Shown here in pieces: positions 50,496 through 58,790 of a stretch of DNA of 64,000 nucleotides (positions are counted from its first letter, which is position 1; each line of letters opens with the position of its first letter). Position numbers and translations under genes: made by a program. The notes below the pieces were generated by a model. The model worked only from the letters and a program-made list of their open reading frames with translations. It did no database searches and had not been told where the DNA came from. Source of the DNA: Microbacterium sp. USTB-Y (lineage in GTDB: Bacteria; Actinomycetota; Actinomycetes; Actinomycetales; Microbacteriaceae); contig NZ_JAGMTU010000004.1 in NCBI RefSeq assembly GCF_023703415.1, positions 186,001 to 250,000 of the forward strand, read 5' to 3'.

Positions 50496-51143
50496 TCAGG
50501 GGCCTTCGAACCGCCAGACCGGATCCTCGGCGATCAACCGCTCGCGGGCGCCCTGCGGCGCTCCGGCGAGCTCGTCGCCGTCCCAGAAGAGCAGCATGCC
50601 CGCCTTCGTGGGCGTGGCCCGCGTGCGGAACAGGACTGCGTCGCCGACCCGTGCCAGGGCATGCTCCACCCGGGTCGTCCCCTGCAACGCGTGCAGGGTG
50701 CGCCAGGTCGGCGGCATGAGGGCGATCTCCCCCGCGTCCCGGGCGGCGAGCGCCGCCTCCGGAGTCAGCCAGCGGGTCTCGACGACCTCGTCCAGGGCCG
50801 GACGGATCGCCCCGCCGGGATCCGCGGCGACGAAGAACCAGGTGCGCACGCGCTTCGGGATGCCGGACGGCGGCACCCAGCACGACAGCAGCGCCAGGCG
50901 CTCCAGGGCGAGCCCGACCTCCTCGACGGTCTCGCGCACCGCGGCGCGTCCGGCGTCCTCGCTCTCGTCGGCGCCCGCGATCCGGTCCTCGGGCTCCACC
51001 ATGCCCCCGGGGAACACCCATGCGCCCGCGAACGACCCTCTGTCCGGTCGCCGCAGCAGCAGCGCCTCGATGCCGTCCGCTGCGTCGCGCAGGATCACCG
51101 CGGTGCCCGCGACGGGCAGGTCGTCGTCCTCGGCGGAGCTCAT
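50496..51143 (-). CDS. NUDIX hydrolase (NUDT19-like)
   Basis: A 215-residue NUDIX protein. LLLRRPDRGSFAGAWVFPGG leads to a NUDIX box with an insertion between the GG and the REXXEEXG core (RETVEEVGL), as in the NUDT19/RP2 subgroup, which can hydrolyse CoA-type diphosphates. The substrate is unproven. The ATG lies six bases after a TAGCAT -10 box, so the gene is probably leaderless. It converges on metX with 13 bases between the stops. Confidence 0.87.
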   Translation of the reverse strand: MSSAEDDDLPVAGTAVILRDAADGIEALLLRRPDRGSFAGAWVFPGGMVEPEDRIAGADESEDAGRAAVRETVEEVGLALERLALLSCWVPPSGIPKRVRTWFFVAADPGGAIRPALDEVVETRWLTPEAALAARDAGEIALMPPTWRTLHALQGTTRVEHALARVGDAVLFRTRATPTKAGMLLFWDGDELAGAPQGARERLIAEDPVWRFEGP

Positions 51144-51149
51144 CCGCCC

Positions 51150-51155
51150 ATGCTA
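51150..51155 (-). promoter_or_regulatory. Leaderless -10 box of the NUDIX gene
   Basis: TAGCAT on the minus strand, six bases before the NUDIX ATG. Confidence 0.45.
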
Positions 51156-51202
51156 GGACGCACCCACGACGCGGTGCGCGACGACGGACCGATCCGGCCG
51201 GC

Positions 51203-52444
51203 TCAGGCCAGGTCGCGAACCCGCACGGATCCGGTCTCGGTGTGGTACCGGCGCTGCACCGCGTAGGACGCGATCGCGATTCCGAGACCGAGCACCGCAA
51301 GGCCGGCGCCCACCCAGGACGGCGCGGCGAAACCCCAGCCCCAGGCGATCACGAGCCCGCCGAGGAAGGCGCCCAGGCTGTTGCCGATGTTCAGCGCCGA
51401 GTGGTTCAGCGCCGCCGCGATGGACTGGTTGTCCCCCGCGACCTCCATGAGCCGCGTCTGGATCGCCGGGCTCAGGATCGAGGACAGCAGGGCCATGATG
51501 GACGAGAGCGGCACGAGCAGCCAGATCGAGAACGACAGGATCGCGAGCAGCACGAGCACGACGGCCATCGCCCCGAGGCCGACCAGCAGCGTGAGCCGGA
51601 GATTGCGGTCGCCGAAGACGCCGCCCAGCAGGTTGCCGACGGTCATCCCCAGCCCGAACACCACGAGCGTGATCGGCACCATCCATTCGGGAGCCCCCGC
51701 CCGCTCCGTGACGACGGGGGCGATGTAGCTGTAGACGGCGAAGAACCCGCCGAAGCCGATGGCGCCGGTCGCGAGCGCGAACCAGACCTGGGGACGCCGG
51801 AACACGCGCAGCTCCGCGCGGAACGTGCGTCCGGGATCCCCCTCGTGCTGCGGCACGAAGAAGGCGATGCACACCGTGGCGAGCGCGAACACGATCGTGA
51901 CGACGAGGAACGCGCTGCGCCAGCCGACGTGCTGCCCGAGGTAGGTTCCCGCCGGCACGCCCACCACGTTCGCGATGGTGAGACCGGTGAGGATGAACGC
52001 CACGCCCTTGGCGCGCTTGCCCGGGCCGAGCACGTCGGAGGCCACGAGGGCGCCGATCCCGAAGTAGGCTCCGTGCGGCAGACCCGCGATGAAGCGCGCG
52101 AGGCCCACGGTCTCGAACGTGGGCAGCACCATGGCCAGGCCGTTGCCGAGGGTCAGCGCGATCGCGAGCCCGACCATCACGCGGTGGCGGGGGAAGCGCG
52201 CGACGAGGCCGGCGATGGTGGGAGCGCCGAGCACCACGCCCAGCGCGTAGAGCGACACCAGCAGGCCGGCGCGGCCGATCGCCTCGTCGGGGTTCTGCGC
52301 CCACAGCTCGGGCAGCAGGTCCTGCGCGATGTTGGGGAGCAGGCCCATGGCGACGAACTCGGTCATGCCGATGCCGAAGCTGCCGATGGCGAGGGAGAGG
52401 AGCGCCCGCATCGCCGCACCCCTCGAGAGGCTCGAGGGTTTCAT
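51203..52444 (-). CDS. MFS transporter (DHA1, AraJ/YdhP-like)
   Basis: A 413-residue protein with 12 predicted helices. Helix 1 carries GSFGIGMTEFVAMGLLPNIA, the DHA1 feature of AraJ/YdhP/Cmx-like drug or sugar exporters. The motif after helix 2 reads GLVARFPRHRV. The ligand is unknown. It is probably leaderless: TAAGCT lies six bases before the ATG. Confidence 0.9.
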   Translation of the reverse strand: MKPSSLSRGAAMRALLSLAIGSFGIGMTEFVAMGLLPNIAQDLLPELWAQNPDEAIGRAGLLVSLYALGVVLGAPTIAGLVARFPRHRVMVGLAIALTLGNGLAMVLPTFETVGLARFIAGLPHGAYFGIGALVASDVLGPGKRAKGVAFILTGLTIANVVGVPAGTYLGQHVGWRSAFLVVTIVFALATVCIAFFVPQHEGDPGRTFRAELRVFRRPQVWFALATGAIGFGGFFAVYSYIAPVVTERAGAPEWMVPITLVVFGLGMTVGNLLGGVFGDRNLRLTLLVGLGAMAVVLVLLAILSFSIWLLVPLSSIMALLSSILSPAIQTRLMEVAGDNQSIAAALNHSALNIGNSLGAFLGGLVIAWGWGFAAPSWVGAGLAVLGLGIAIASYAVQRRYHTETGSVRVRDLA

Positions 52445-52450
52445 CCGTCC

Positions 52451-52456
52451 AGCTTA
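52451..52456 (-). promoter_or_regulatory. Leaderless -10 box of the MFS gene
   Basis: TAAGCT on the minus strand, six bases before the MFS ATG. It overlaps the last codons of the thiamine-binding gene. Confidence 0.45.
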
Positions 52457-52786
52457 GAGGCTGCCGGAGTCGTCGATCGCCCGCTCGAGGCGCGCGATCT
52501 TGCCGTCGATCTCGCCGGTGTAGCCCGGGCGGATGTCGGCCTTGAGCACGAGCGAGACGCGGGATCCGAACGGCATCACGGCCTCGGTGGCGCGCTTGAC
52601 GACGTCCATGACCGTGTCCCAGTCGGGACCCTCGATCTCGGTGAACATGCTCGTGGTGCGGTGCGCGAGCCCGGAGGCGCGGACCACGGCCACCGCGGCG
52701 GCGACCGCGTCGTGCACCGAGGCATCGGCGCTCTCGGGGCGATCGGGGGCGGATCCGCTGGGGGCGACGGAGAAGGCGACGAGCAT
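52454..52786 (-). CDS. Thiamine-binding protein (MTH1187/YkoF family)
   Basis: A 110-residue ferredoxin-like protein of the Thiamine_BP family. It opens with MLVAFSVAPSGSA, has HRTTSMFTEIEGPDWDTVMDVVKRA in the centre and VSLVLKADIRPG near the end. Family members bind thiamine or its pyrimidine moiety. AGGAGG is five bases before the ATG, which overlaps the upstream glycosyltransferase stop by one base. It is the last gene of a three-gene leftward unit with that gene and nnrD. Confidence 0.85.
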   Translation of the reverse strand: MLVAFSVAPSGSAPDRPESADASVHDAVAAAVAVVRASGLAHRTTSMFTEIEGPDWDTVMDVVKRATEAVMPFGSRVSLVLKADIRPGYTGEIDGKIARLERAIDDSGSL

Positions 52787-54144
52787 CAGGACCTCCTGGT
52801 TTCGGGGAGCTCGGGGGTGGGGGACGAGGGGCGGCGCACCGGCGTGCGCACGATCGCGCGGATCGCGACCACGCAGATGACCACGACGAGGATGTTGCGC
52901 GCGCTCAGCAGAGCGATCGGAAGCGCCTGCGCCGCCAGCAGCTGGTCGTACACGACCGGGTAGACCGCCTGGGTCAGCGCGTAGTCGACGAGGAGGAGGA
53001 TCGCGGGGATCCGCACGCGAGGGCCGTCGAGCAGACACCACAGCACGACGGGGGCGAGCATCCACACCTGGAACTGCGGCGAGCCGACCTTGTTGCACGC
53101 GATCAGCACGGCGACCAGGGCGAGCATGGTCGCCGGCAGCAGGCGCCGCGCGGAGGCTCCGGCCCGGAGCTTCCACAGCGCCAGCGCGGCGATGACGACG
53201 ACGCTGAGCGCCATCAGCGGGGTGAGCACGGCGGCGACGAGATCCACTCCGGGCCCGGTGAGCTGGAAGGTGAGGATGTCGCGGCTGTACTCGATCCGCG
53301 TCACGCCGATCTGGGTGAGCCACAGCAGCGGCGTCGCGCCGACCGCCTCGATCTGCAGGCCGCGGCCGCTCATCTGGCTGAGGAAGCCGAGGAGGTTCTT
53401 GGATCCGCCCAGCAGCACGAGGCCCAGCACGACGACGAAGGTCACGATCGCGGCGGAGGCGATCATCCGGATCCGCCCGCGCAGGAGCGCGAGACCGGCC
53501 ACGAACAGGGCGCCAGGCCAGATCTTGATCCAGGCGCCGATCGTGAACAGGGCGCTCGCCACCGCCGGCCGGGAGAACAGCCACAGTCCGCCGATGATCG
53601 CGAGCGGCACGGTGATCGCGTCGATCCGGAACATCGCGATGGGACCGAGCAGCAGGAGCGCGAGCATCCAGAGCAGGGCCGCGGTCCTGCGGCCCCGGCT
53701 GCGGCGAGCCCGCGTGCCGCGCAGCAGGAACGCGAAGCCGATCGCGTCGAGCGCCGTCACCAGGATCGACCAGGCGACGACGTAGCTCGCGGATCCGACC
53801 GCGTACGCCCCCGGGAACAGCGGATGGATCAGCTGCGAGATCCCCTGCGCGATCAGCATGGGCACGAGCGCGAGCTGCGGGTAGACCCAGCTCTCGGTGA
53901 CGCCGACGATCGCTCCCCCGCCGAGCGCGTTCCTCGCCCACGGCTCGTACACGAACACGGTGTCGCCCATCGGCAGCGCCGGCATCCACCACCCGATCAT
54001 CGCGACGTACAGGTGCGCGACGACGAAGGCCAGCCAGAGCACCGAGAGCGGCAGGCCCGCCCGGCGCAGAGCCGCGGATGCGCGACGCTCGCCGCCTCGG
54101 GTCGGTTCGGCACGGGTCGCGCCCGTCGGCTCGGCACCGCTCAC
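52786..54144 (-). CDS. Integral membrane glycosyltransferase-like protein (DUF2029/GT87 type)
   Basis: A 452-residue protein with ten or more helices, resembling actinobacterial alpha-mannosyltransferases that use polyprenyl-phosphate donors. An acidic loop after helix 1 (MGDTVFVYEPWAR) would hold the catalytic Asp on the outer face; AWIKIWPGALFVAGL is also family-like. It could add mannose to cell-wall lipids or glycans. GTG 54144 overlaps the nnrD stop (GTGA) with GGAGG seven bases upstream, so longer frames are rejected. Confidence 0.75.
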   Translation of the reverse strand: MSGAEPTGATRAEPTRGGERRASAALRRAGLPLSVLWLAFVVAHLYVAMIGWWMPALPMGDTVFVYEPWARNALGGGAIVGVTESWVYPQLALVPMLIAQGISQLIHPLFPGAYAVGSASYVVAWSILVTALDAIGFAFLLRGTRARRSRGRRTAALLWMLALLLLGPIAMFRIDAITVPLAIIGGLWLFSRPAVASALFTIGAWIKIWPGALFVAGLALLRGRIRMIASAAIVTFVVVLGLVLLGGSKNLLGFLSQMSGRGLQIEAVGATPLLWLTQIGVTRIEYSRDILTFQLTGPGVDLVAAVLTPLMALSVVVIAALALWKLRAGASARRLLPATMLALVAVLIACNKVGSPQFQVWMLAPVVLWCLLDGPRVRIPAILLLVDYALTQAVYPVVYDQLLAAQALPIALLSARNILVVVICVVAIRAIVRTPVRRPSSPTPELPETRRS

Positions 54145-55106
54145 ACGCGGCCCTCCTCGGTCTCTTCGTGGTGTTCGTTCTCGTCGGGGTCGCCATCGCC
54201 GGCGAGCACCCCCGCGATGGCGGCGGGCAGCGCCTCCGCGACGTCCAGGGCGACGAGGGGGTGCCCCGGGGATCCGTCCGCCGGGTCGGCCTCGGCGGCG
54301 ATCCGTCCGGCCGCTCCGTGCAGCCACGCCGCACTCGCGGCGAGATCGGCCAGCGGAGTCCCACGCCCGGCGGCCCGATCGGCGGCGACGAGTGCGCCGA
54401 GCACACCCGCGAGCACGTCTCCGGTGCCCGCCGCGGCGAGCCAGGCGGTGCCGGCGTCCACCGCGATCGCATACCCGGCCCCGGACTCGGCGACGAGGGT
54501 CGTCGCGCCCTTGAGCAGCACGGTGCCGCCGAGCGCGCCCGCCGTCTCGACCACGGCCGCCGCGCGCCGGACGGGGTCGTCCAGGATCTCCGGCCCGGCG
54601 GAGGCCAGGCCCAGCGTCTCGCGCAGCCGGGCGAACTCCCCGGCGTGCGGGGTGGCGACCACCGGGGCGGAGGACGGGAGCAGCCCCAGCGCGCCGGCGT
54701 CGACGACGACCGCTGCAGTACCGGAGAGCACGCGGCGCAGCGCGTCCGTCTCCTCGGCGGAGCGCAGCGCGGGGTCGGTGCCGGATCCGATCACCCAGGC
54801 GTCGGCCCGTGCCTCCTCCCCCGCTGCCGGCTCGGAGACGACGGTCTCAGGGCGGCGTGCGAGCACCAGATCCACGGCACGGCGCGGTCCGACGTAGCGC
54901 ACATAGCCCGATCCGGCGCGCCATGCCGCCTCGACGCCGAGCACGGCGGCACCGGGATACGCATCGGATCCGGTGCGCAGCGCGACGACGCCGCGACTGC
55001 GCTTGTCGTCGGTCCGGCCGGGCACGCGCAGCAGGTGGCGGACGTCCCGGCGCGTCCACACGAGGCGGCCGTGCGCGTCGAGGACGCCGGCGGGCGGAGA
55101 AGGCAT
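54141..55106 (-). CDS. nnrD: ADP-dependent NAD(P)H-hydrate dehydratase
   Basis: A 321-residue ribokinase-fold repair enzyme that converts S-NAD(P)HX back to NAD(P)H. It shows VATPHAGEFARL, LLKGATTLVA and the diagnostic AAGTGDVLAGVLGAL with the catalytic Asp. It lacks the N-terminal epimerase domain of bifunctional YjeF proteins. The ATG lies seven bases after a TACCGT -10 box (leaderless). It is divergent from an Old Yellow Enzyme gene. Confidence 0.9.
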   Translation of the reverse strand: MPSPPAGVLDAHGRLVWTRRDVRHLLRVPGRTDDKRSRGVVALRTGSDAYPGAAVLGVEAAWRAGSGYVRYVGPRRAVDLVLARRPETVVSEPAAGEEARADAWVIGSGTDPALRSAEETDALRRVLSGTAAVVVDAGALGLLPSSAPVVATPHAGEFARLRETLGLASAGPEILDDPVRRAAAVVETAGALGGTVLLKGATTLVAESGAGYAIAVDAGTAWLAAAGTGDVLAGVLGALVAADRAAGRGTPLADLAASAAWLHGAAGRIAAEADPADGSPGHPLVALDVAEALPAAIAGVLAGDGDPDENEHHEETEEGRV

Positions 55107-55113
55107 GGGATCC

Positions 55114-55119
55114 ACGGTA
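55114..55119 (-). promoter_or_regulatory. Leaderless -10 box of nnrD
   Basis: TACCGT on the minus strand, seven bases before the nnrD ATG. Confidence 0.45.
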
Positions 55120-55201
55120 CTGGGCCGCGGCTGTGCGCGCCGTCGCATCGCCTCGAGGCACGGAAACGACGACGACGGATCCGCACCCCCTCCACGGCGG
55201 G

Positions 55202-55207
55202 TAGCGT
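55202..55207 (+). promoter_or_regulatory. Leaderless -10 box of the Old Yellow Enzyme gene
   Basis: TAGCGT, six bases before GTG 55214. Confidence 0.45.
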
Positions 55208-55213
55208 CGTCGC

Positions 55214-56281
55214 GTGAGCCTTCTGTTCTCCCCGATGACCATCCGCTCCCTCACCCTGCGCAACCGCCTGTGGGTCTCCCCCATGTGCATGTACAGCGCC
55301 GTCGACGGCCTGCCGCAGGAGTGGCACCACACGCACCTCGCGCAGTTCGCCTCGGGCGGCGCCGGCCTCATCGTCGCCGAAGCCACCGCGGTGCTGCCCG
55401 AGGGCCGGATCAGCCCGCGCGACACGGGTCTGTGGAACGACGCCCAGCGCGACGCCTGGGCGCCGATCGTGGCGGCCGCGCACGCCCGCGGCGCGCACAT
55501 CGGCGTGCAGCTCGCCCACGCCGGACGCAAGGCGTCGACGTGGTGGCCGTGGGCCGGGGAGTCCGGATCGGTGCCCGCGACCGAGGGCGGATGGCCGACG
55601 GTCGCCCCGTCCGCGATCGCCTTCGAGGGCTTCGCGGAGCCTGCGGCACTCGACGACGCCGGGATCGCCGCCGTCGTCGCGGGTTTCGCCGACGCTGCGC
55701 GCCGCGCGCTGGACGCGGGCTTCGACGTGCTGGAGATCCACGGCGCGCACGGCTACCTGCTGCACCAGTTCCTGTCGCCGCTGAGCAACCACCGCGAGGA
55801 CGCCTACGGCGGGACCCTGGAGAATCGCGCACGGCTGCTGCTCGAGGTCACCGCGGCCGTGCGCGCGGTCGCGGGCGAGGAGGTCCCCGTCTTCGTGCGG
55901 ATCTCGGCCACCGACCACGCTCCCGGCGGCTTCACCCCCGACGAGGCGGCGATCGTGGCCGACTGGGCGGTGGCCCGCGGGGCCGATCTCATCGACGTGT
56001 CCAGCGGCGGGCTCGTCGCCCATCAGCGGATCGACGTGCACCCCGGGTATCAGGTCCCGCTCGCCGCCACGGTGCGCCAGGGCGGCCGCATCCCGTCCTC
56101 CGCGGTCGGACTGCTGACCGACGGCGCCCAGGCCGAGGCCGTGCTCCAGAGCGGCGCCGCCGACGCGGTCTTCGCGGGCCGGGAGTGGCTGCGCGACCCG
56201 CATTTCGGCCTGCGGGCCGCGCACGAGCTCGGCGACGCCGTCGCCTGGCCCGATCAGTACCTCCGCGCGCGCTGGCGCTGA
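55214..56281 (+). CDS. NADH:flavin oxidoreductase (Old Yellow Enzyme, YqjM-like)
   Basis: FMN-dependent ene-reductase of 355 residues. The start LLFSPMTIRSLTLRNRLWVSPMCMYSA carries the YqjM-class cysteine/Met flavin environment. HIGVQLAHAGRK, EIHGAHGYLLHQFLSPLSNHR and AVFAGREWLRDPHF are all conserved. It reduces activated C=C bonds. GTG 55214 is leaderless by -10 spacing. Its stop touches the convergent CNNM gene end. Confidence 0.93.
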   Translation: MSLLFSPMTIRSLTLRNRLWVSPMCMYSAVDGLPQEWHHTHLAQFASGGAGLIVAEATAVLPEGRISPRDTGLWNDAQRDAWAPIVAAAHARGAHIGVQLAHAGRKASTWWPWAGESGSVPATEGGWPTVAPSAIAFEGFAEPAALDDAGIAAVVAGFADAARRALDAGFDVLEIHGAHGYLLHQFLSPLSNHREDAYGGTLENRARLLLEVTAAVRAVAGEEVPVFVRISATDHAPGGFTPDEAAIVADWAVARGADLIDVSSGGLVAHQRIDVHPGYQVPLAATVRQGGRIPSSAVGLLTDGAQAEAVLQSGAADAVFAGREWLRDPHFGLRAAHELGDAVAWPDQYLRARWR

Positions 56282-57343
56282 TCAGCGTCCGAAGCCGCGC
56301 CGCGTGATGTCGCGCACCTCGCCGACGAGCTCCTCGATGATGTCCTCCAGGAACAGGATCGCGGTGGTCTCGCCGGAGGCGTCGCGCACCTGCGCGAGGT
56401 GACGCCCCGCGCGCCGCATGATCGCGAGCGCGTCCTCCAGGTCGGTGTCCTCCTGCATCGGCACCATCTGATGGATCCGCTTCGCGGGGATCGGCAGCCC
56501 GGCCCGTGCCGCGGCCTCCGGCCCCTCGGCGGAGCGGATGACGTCCTTCAGGTGCACGTAGCCGACCGGCACCCCTTCGGCGTCGACCATCACATAGCGG
56601 GAGAAGCCGTGCTTGGCGACCGCGCGCTCCACGTCGTCCGGGGTCGCGCCGAGCGGCAGCGTCACCAGGTCCGCCAGCGGCACCGCGACGTCGCGCGCGT
56701 CCTTGTCGGTGAACTCCACCACCGCGCTCACCGTGCCCGCCGAGTCGGCGAGCACGCCCTCGCGCCGGGACTGGTCCACGATCGTCGCGACCTCGTCGAG
56801 CGTGAAGGTCGAGGCGGCCTCGTCCTTCGGCTCCACGCGGAACAGCCGCACGACGCCGTTGGCCGTCGCGTTCAGCCCGCGGATCACCGGGTAGAACACC
56901 TTCGAGATCCACACCAGCGGGGTCGCGAGGATGAGCACGGCGCGGTCCGGCACCGAGAAGGCGAGGTTCTTCGGCACCATCTCGCCGAAGACCACGTGCA
57001 GGAACGACACGATCACCAGGGTGATGATGAACGCGATCGCGTCCACCGCCGCCTCGGCGAGTCCGATGGCCCCCAGGGGCGCGGCGAGCAGGTGGTGCAT
57101 CGCCGGTTCCGAGACGTTCAGGATCAGCAGCGAGCACACCGTGATGCCCAGCTGCGAGGTCGCGAGCATGAGCGTCGCATGCTCCATCGCGTACAGGGCG
57201 GTGCGCGCGGATCGGGATCCGCGTTCGGCGAGCGGCTCGATCTGCGAACGGCGCGCCGAGATCACCGCGAACTCCGCGGCGACGAAGAAGGCGTTGAAGG
57301 CGAGCAGCACGAACAGCCATGCGATTCCGGCCCAGTCGTTCAT
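56282..57343 (-). CDS. CNNM/hemolysin-family protein without CorC domain
   Basis: A 353-residue membrane protein. The DUF21 domain (about residues 1-190, four helices; NAFFVAAEFAVISARRSQIEPLAERG) is followed by a CBS pair ending ILFLEDIIEELVGEV. The C-terminal CorC_HlyC domain found in its upstream neighbour is absent. CNNM proteins are linked to Mg2+ or Co2+ efflux and homeostasis. The ATGA overlap with the full-length paralogue suggests a heteromeric partner. Confidence 0.9.
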   Translation of the reverse strand: MNDWAGIAWLFVLLAFNAFFVAAEFAVISARRSQIEPLAERGSRSARTALYAMEHATLMLATSQLGITVCSLLILNVSEPAMHHLLAAPLGAIGLAEAAVDAIAFIITLVIVSFLHVVFGEMVPKNLAFSVPDRAVLILATPLVWISKVFYPVIRGLNATANGVVRLFRVEPKDEAASTFTLDEVATIVDQSRREGVLADSAGTVSAVVEFTDKDARDVAVPLADLVTLPLGATPDDVERAVAKHGFSRYVMVDAEGVPVGYVHLKDVIRSAEGPEAAARAGLPIPAKRIHQMVPMQEDTDLEDALAIMRRAGRHLAQVRDASGETTAILFLEDIIEELVGEVRDITRRGFGR

Positions 57344-58656
57344 CGCTCACCCCCTTCCTCGACGGCCGGATCCGCGACGAAGCGGATCCGATCCACGCGG
57401 CGGCCCTGCATGCGCACGACGTGCAGCGTCCCGCCGGCCACGGGCACCTCGTCCCCGGCCTTGGGCAGGCGCTCGAGCACGCTCATCACGTACCCGCCGA
57501 CGGTGTCGTAGACGTCGCCCTCCGGCACCTCGATGCCGGTGCTGGCCCGCAGCTCGTCGGGGCGCAGCTCGGCGGGGAAGGTGATGCCGTCACGGCCCCG
57601 GACCACGCCGGCGCGGGTGCGGTCGTGCTCGTCGGAGACCTCGCCGACGATCTCCTCGACCAGATCCTCGAGCGTGACGATCCCGGCGGTGCCGCCGTAC
57701 TCGTCCACGACGATCGCGAGCTGGTAGCCGCCGCCGCGCAGCTCGGCCACGAGCGCGTCCAGGTGCACCGTCTCGGGCACCCGCAGCGGCTCGGAGGAGA
57801 GCGCGCCGACCGGCACCTCCGTGCGCCGGTCGCGCGGCACCGACACCGCGGCCTTGAGGTGCACGACGCCGGTGATGTCGTCGAGGTCCTCGTCGTACAC
57901 GGGGAAGCGGCTGTGGCCGGTGCGCCGGGCCAGGCCGATCACGTCATCGGCGGACTCGGCGGCGGCGATCGCGTGCATGCTGGGGCGCGGGGTCATCACG
58001 TCGCCGGCGGTGAGGCGCGCGAACCCGAGGCTGCGGTCCAGCAGGGTCGCGGTGTCCTCCTCGAGAACGCCGGCGCTGGCGGAGCGTCGTACGAGCGAAC
58101 TGAGCTCCTCGGCCGAGCGGGCGCCGCTGAGCTCCTCCTTGGGCTCGATGCCCATCGCCCGCAGCACCCCGTTCGCGCTGCCGTTGAGCAGCGCCACGAT
58201 CGGCCGGAAGACCGTGGTGAAGGCGGTCTGGAACGGGATCACGACCTTCGCGGTCGCGACCGGCAGCGCCATCGCGAAGTTCTTCGGCACGAGCTCCCCG
58301 AGGATCATCGAGAGCATCGTGGCGACGGTCATGGCCACGATCACCGCGATGGTCACCGTGACCGGCTCGGGCAGGCCCCAGGACGACAGCACGGGGCGCA
58401 GCAGGTTCGACAGCGCCGGCTCCATGGTGAAACCGGTGAGCAGCGTCGTCAGGGTGATGCCCAGCTGCGCCGACGACAGATGCGTCGAGGTGATCTTGAG
58501 AGCGGCGATGGTCATGCCCAGCCGGCTCTCGCCGCGATCCCGCCGCGCCTCCAGATCGGCGCGGTCCAGGTTCACCAGCGCGAACTCGCTGGCGACGAAC
58601 AGGCCCGTCCCGACGATGAGCAGAAGCCCCACGCCCAACCAGATGTAGTCCATCAC
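57340..58656 (-). CDS. CNNM/hemolysin-family protein with CBS pair and CorC_HlyC domain
   Basis: A 438-residue CNNM-type transporter: DUF21 domain (about residues 1-200; [23 protein letters not shown]), CBS pair (about 215-340; [20 protein letters not shown]), [22 protein letters not shown], and a terminal CorC_HlyC domain with [11 protein letters not shown]. Likely role is Mg2+ or other divalent cation transport. GTG 58656 has GGAGG seven bases upstream and overlaps the stop of a 23-codon leader ORF (GTGA); ATG 58653 is the next codon. Confidence 0.9.
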   Translation of the reverse strand: MMDYIWLGVGLLLIVGTGLFVASEFALVNLDRADLEARRDRGESRLGMTIAALKITSTHLSSAQLGITLTTLLTGFTMEPALSNLLRPVLSSWGLPEPVTVTIAVIVAMTVATMLSMILGELVPKNFAMALPVATAKVVIPFQTAFTTVFRPIVALLNGSANGVLRAMGIEPKEELSGARSAEELSSLVRRSASAGVLEEDTATLLDRSLGFARLTAGDVMTPRPSMHAIAAAESADDVIGLARRTGHSRFPVYDEDLDDITGVVHLKAAVSVPRDRRTEVPVGALSSEPLRVPETVHLDALVAELRGGGYQLAIVVDEYGGTAGIVTLEDLVEEIVGEVSDEHDRTRAGVVRGRDGITFPAELRPDELRASTGIEVPEGDVYDTVGGYVMSVLERLPKAGDEVPVAGGTLHVVRMQGRRVDRIRFVADPAVEEGGER

Positions 58657-58724
58657 GGTGTCACCTCCGACGAAGCGGAGAGCGGGCAGTGGGGCGAGGT
58701 ACTACACGAGGGAGGGTCGTCCAT
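58653..58724 (-). CDS. Pro/Asp-starting leader ORF (23 codons) of the CNNM operon
   Basis: Small frame beginning MDDPP, ending in a TGA that overlaps the CNNM GTG (GTGA). It lies ten bases after a TAGAAT -10 box, so it is the first thing translated on the transcript. Acidic-plus-proline starts are known to destabilise ribosomes at low Mg2+, as in the enterobacterial MgtL leader. Regulation here is inference; translation is not shown. Confidence 0.45.
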   Translation of the reverse strand: MDDPPSCSTSPHCPLSASSEVTP

Positions 58725-58734
58725 GGTGGCACCG

Positions 58735-58740
58735 ATTCTA
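58735..58740 (-). promoter_or_regulatory. -10 box of the CNNM operon
   Basis: TAGAAT on the minus strand, ten bases before the leader ORF. Confidence 0.45.
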
Positions 58741-58790
58741 CTGTCCCTCGGCGGCGGCGAAGCTGAACGGATGCCCGATCGCTCCCGTGC

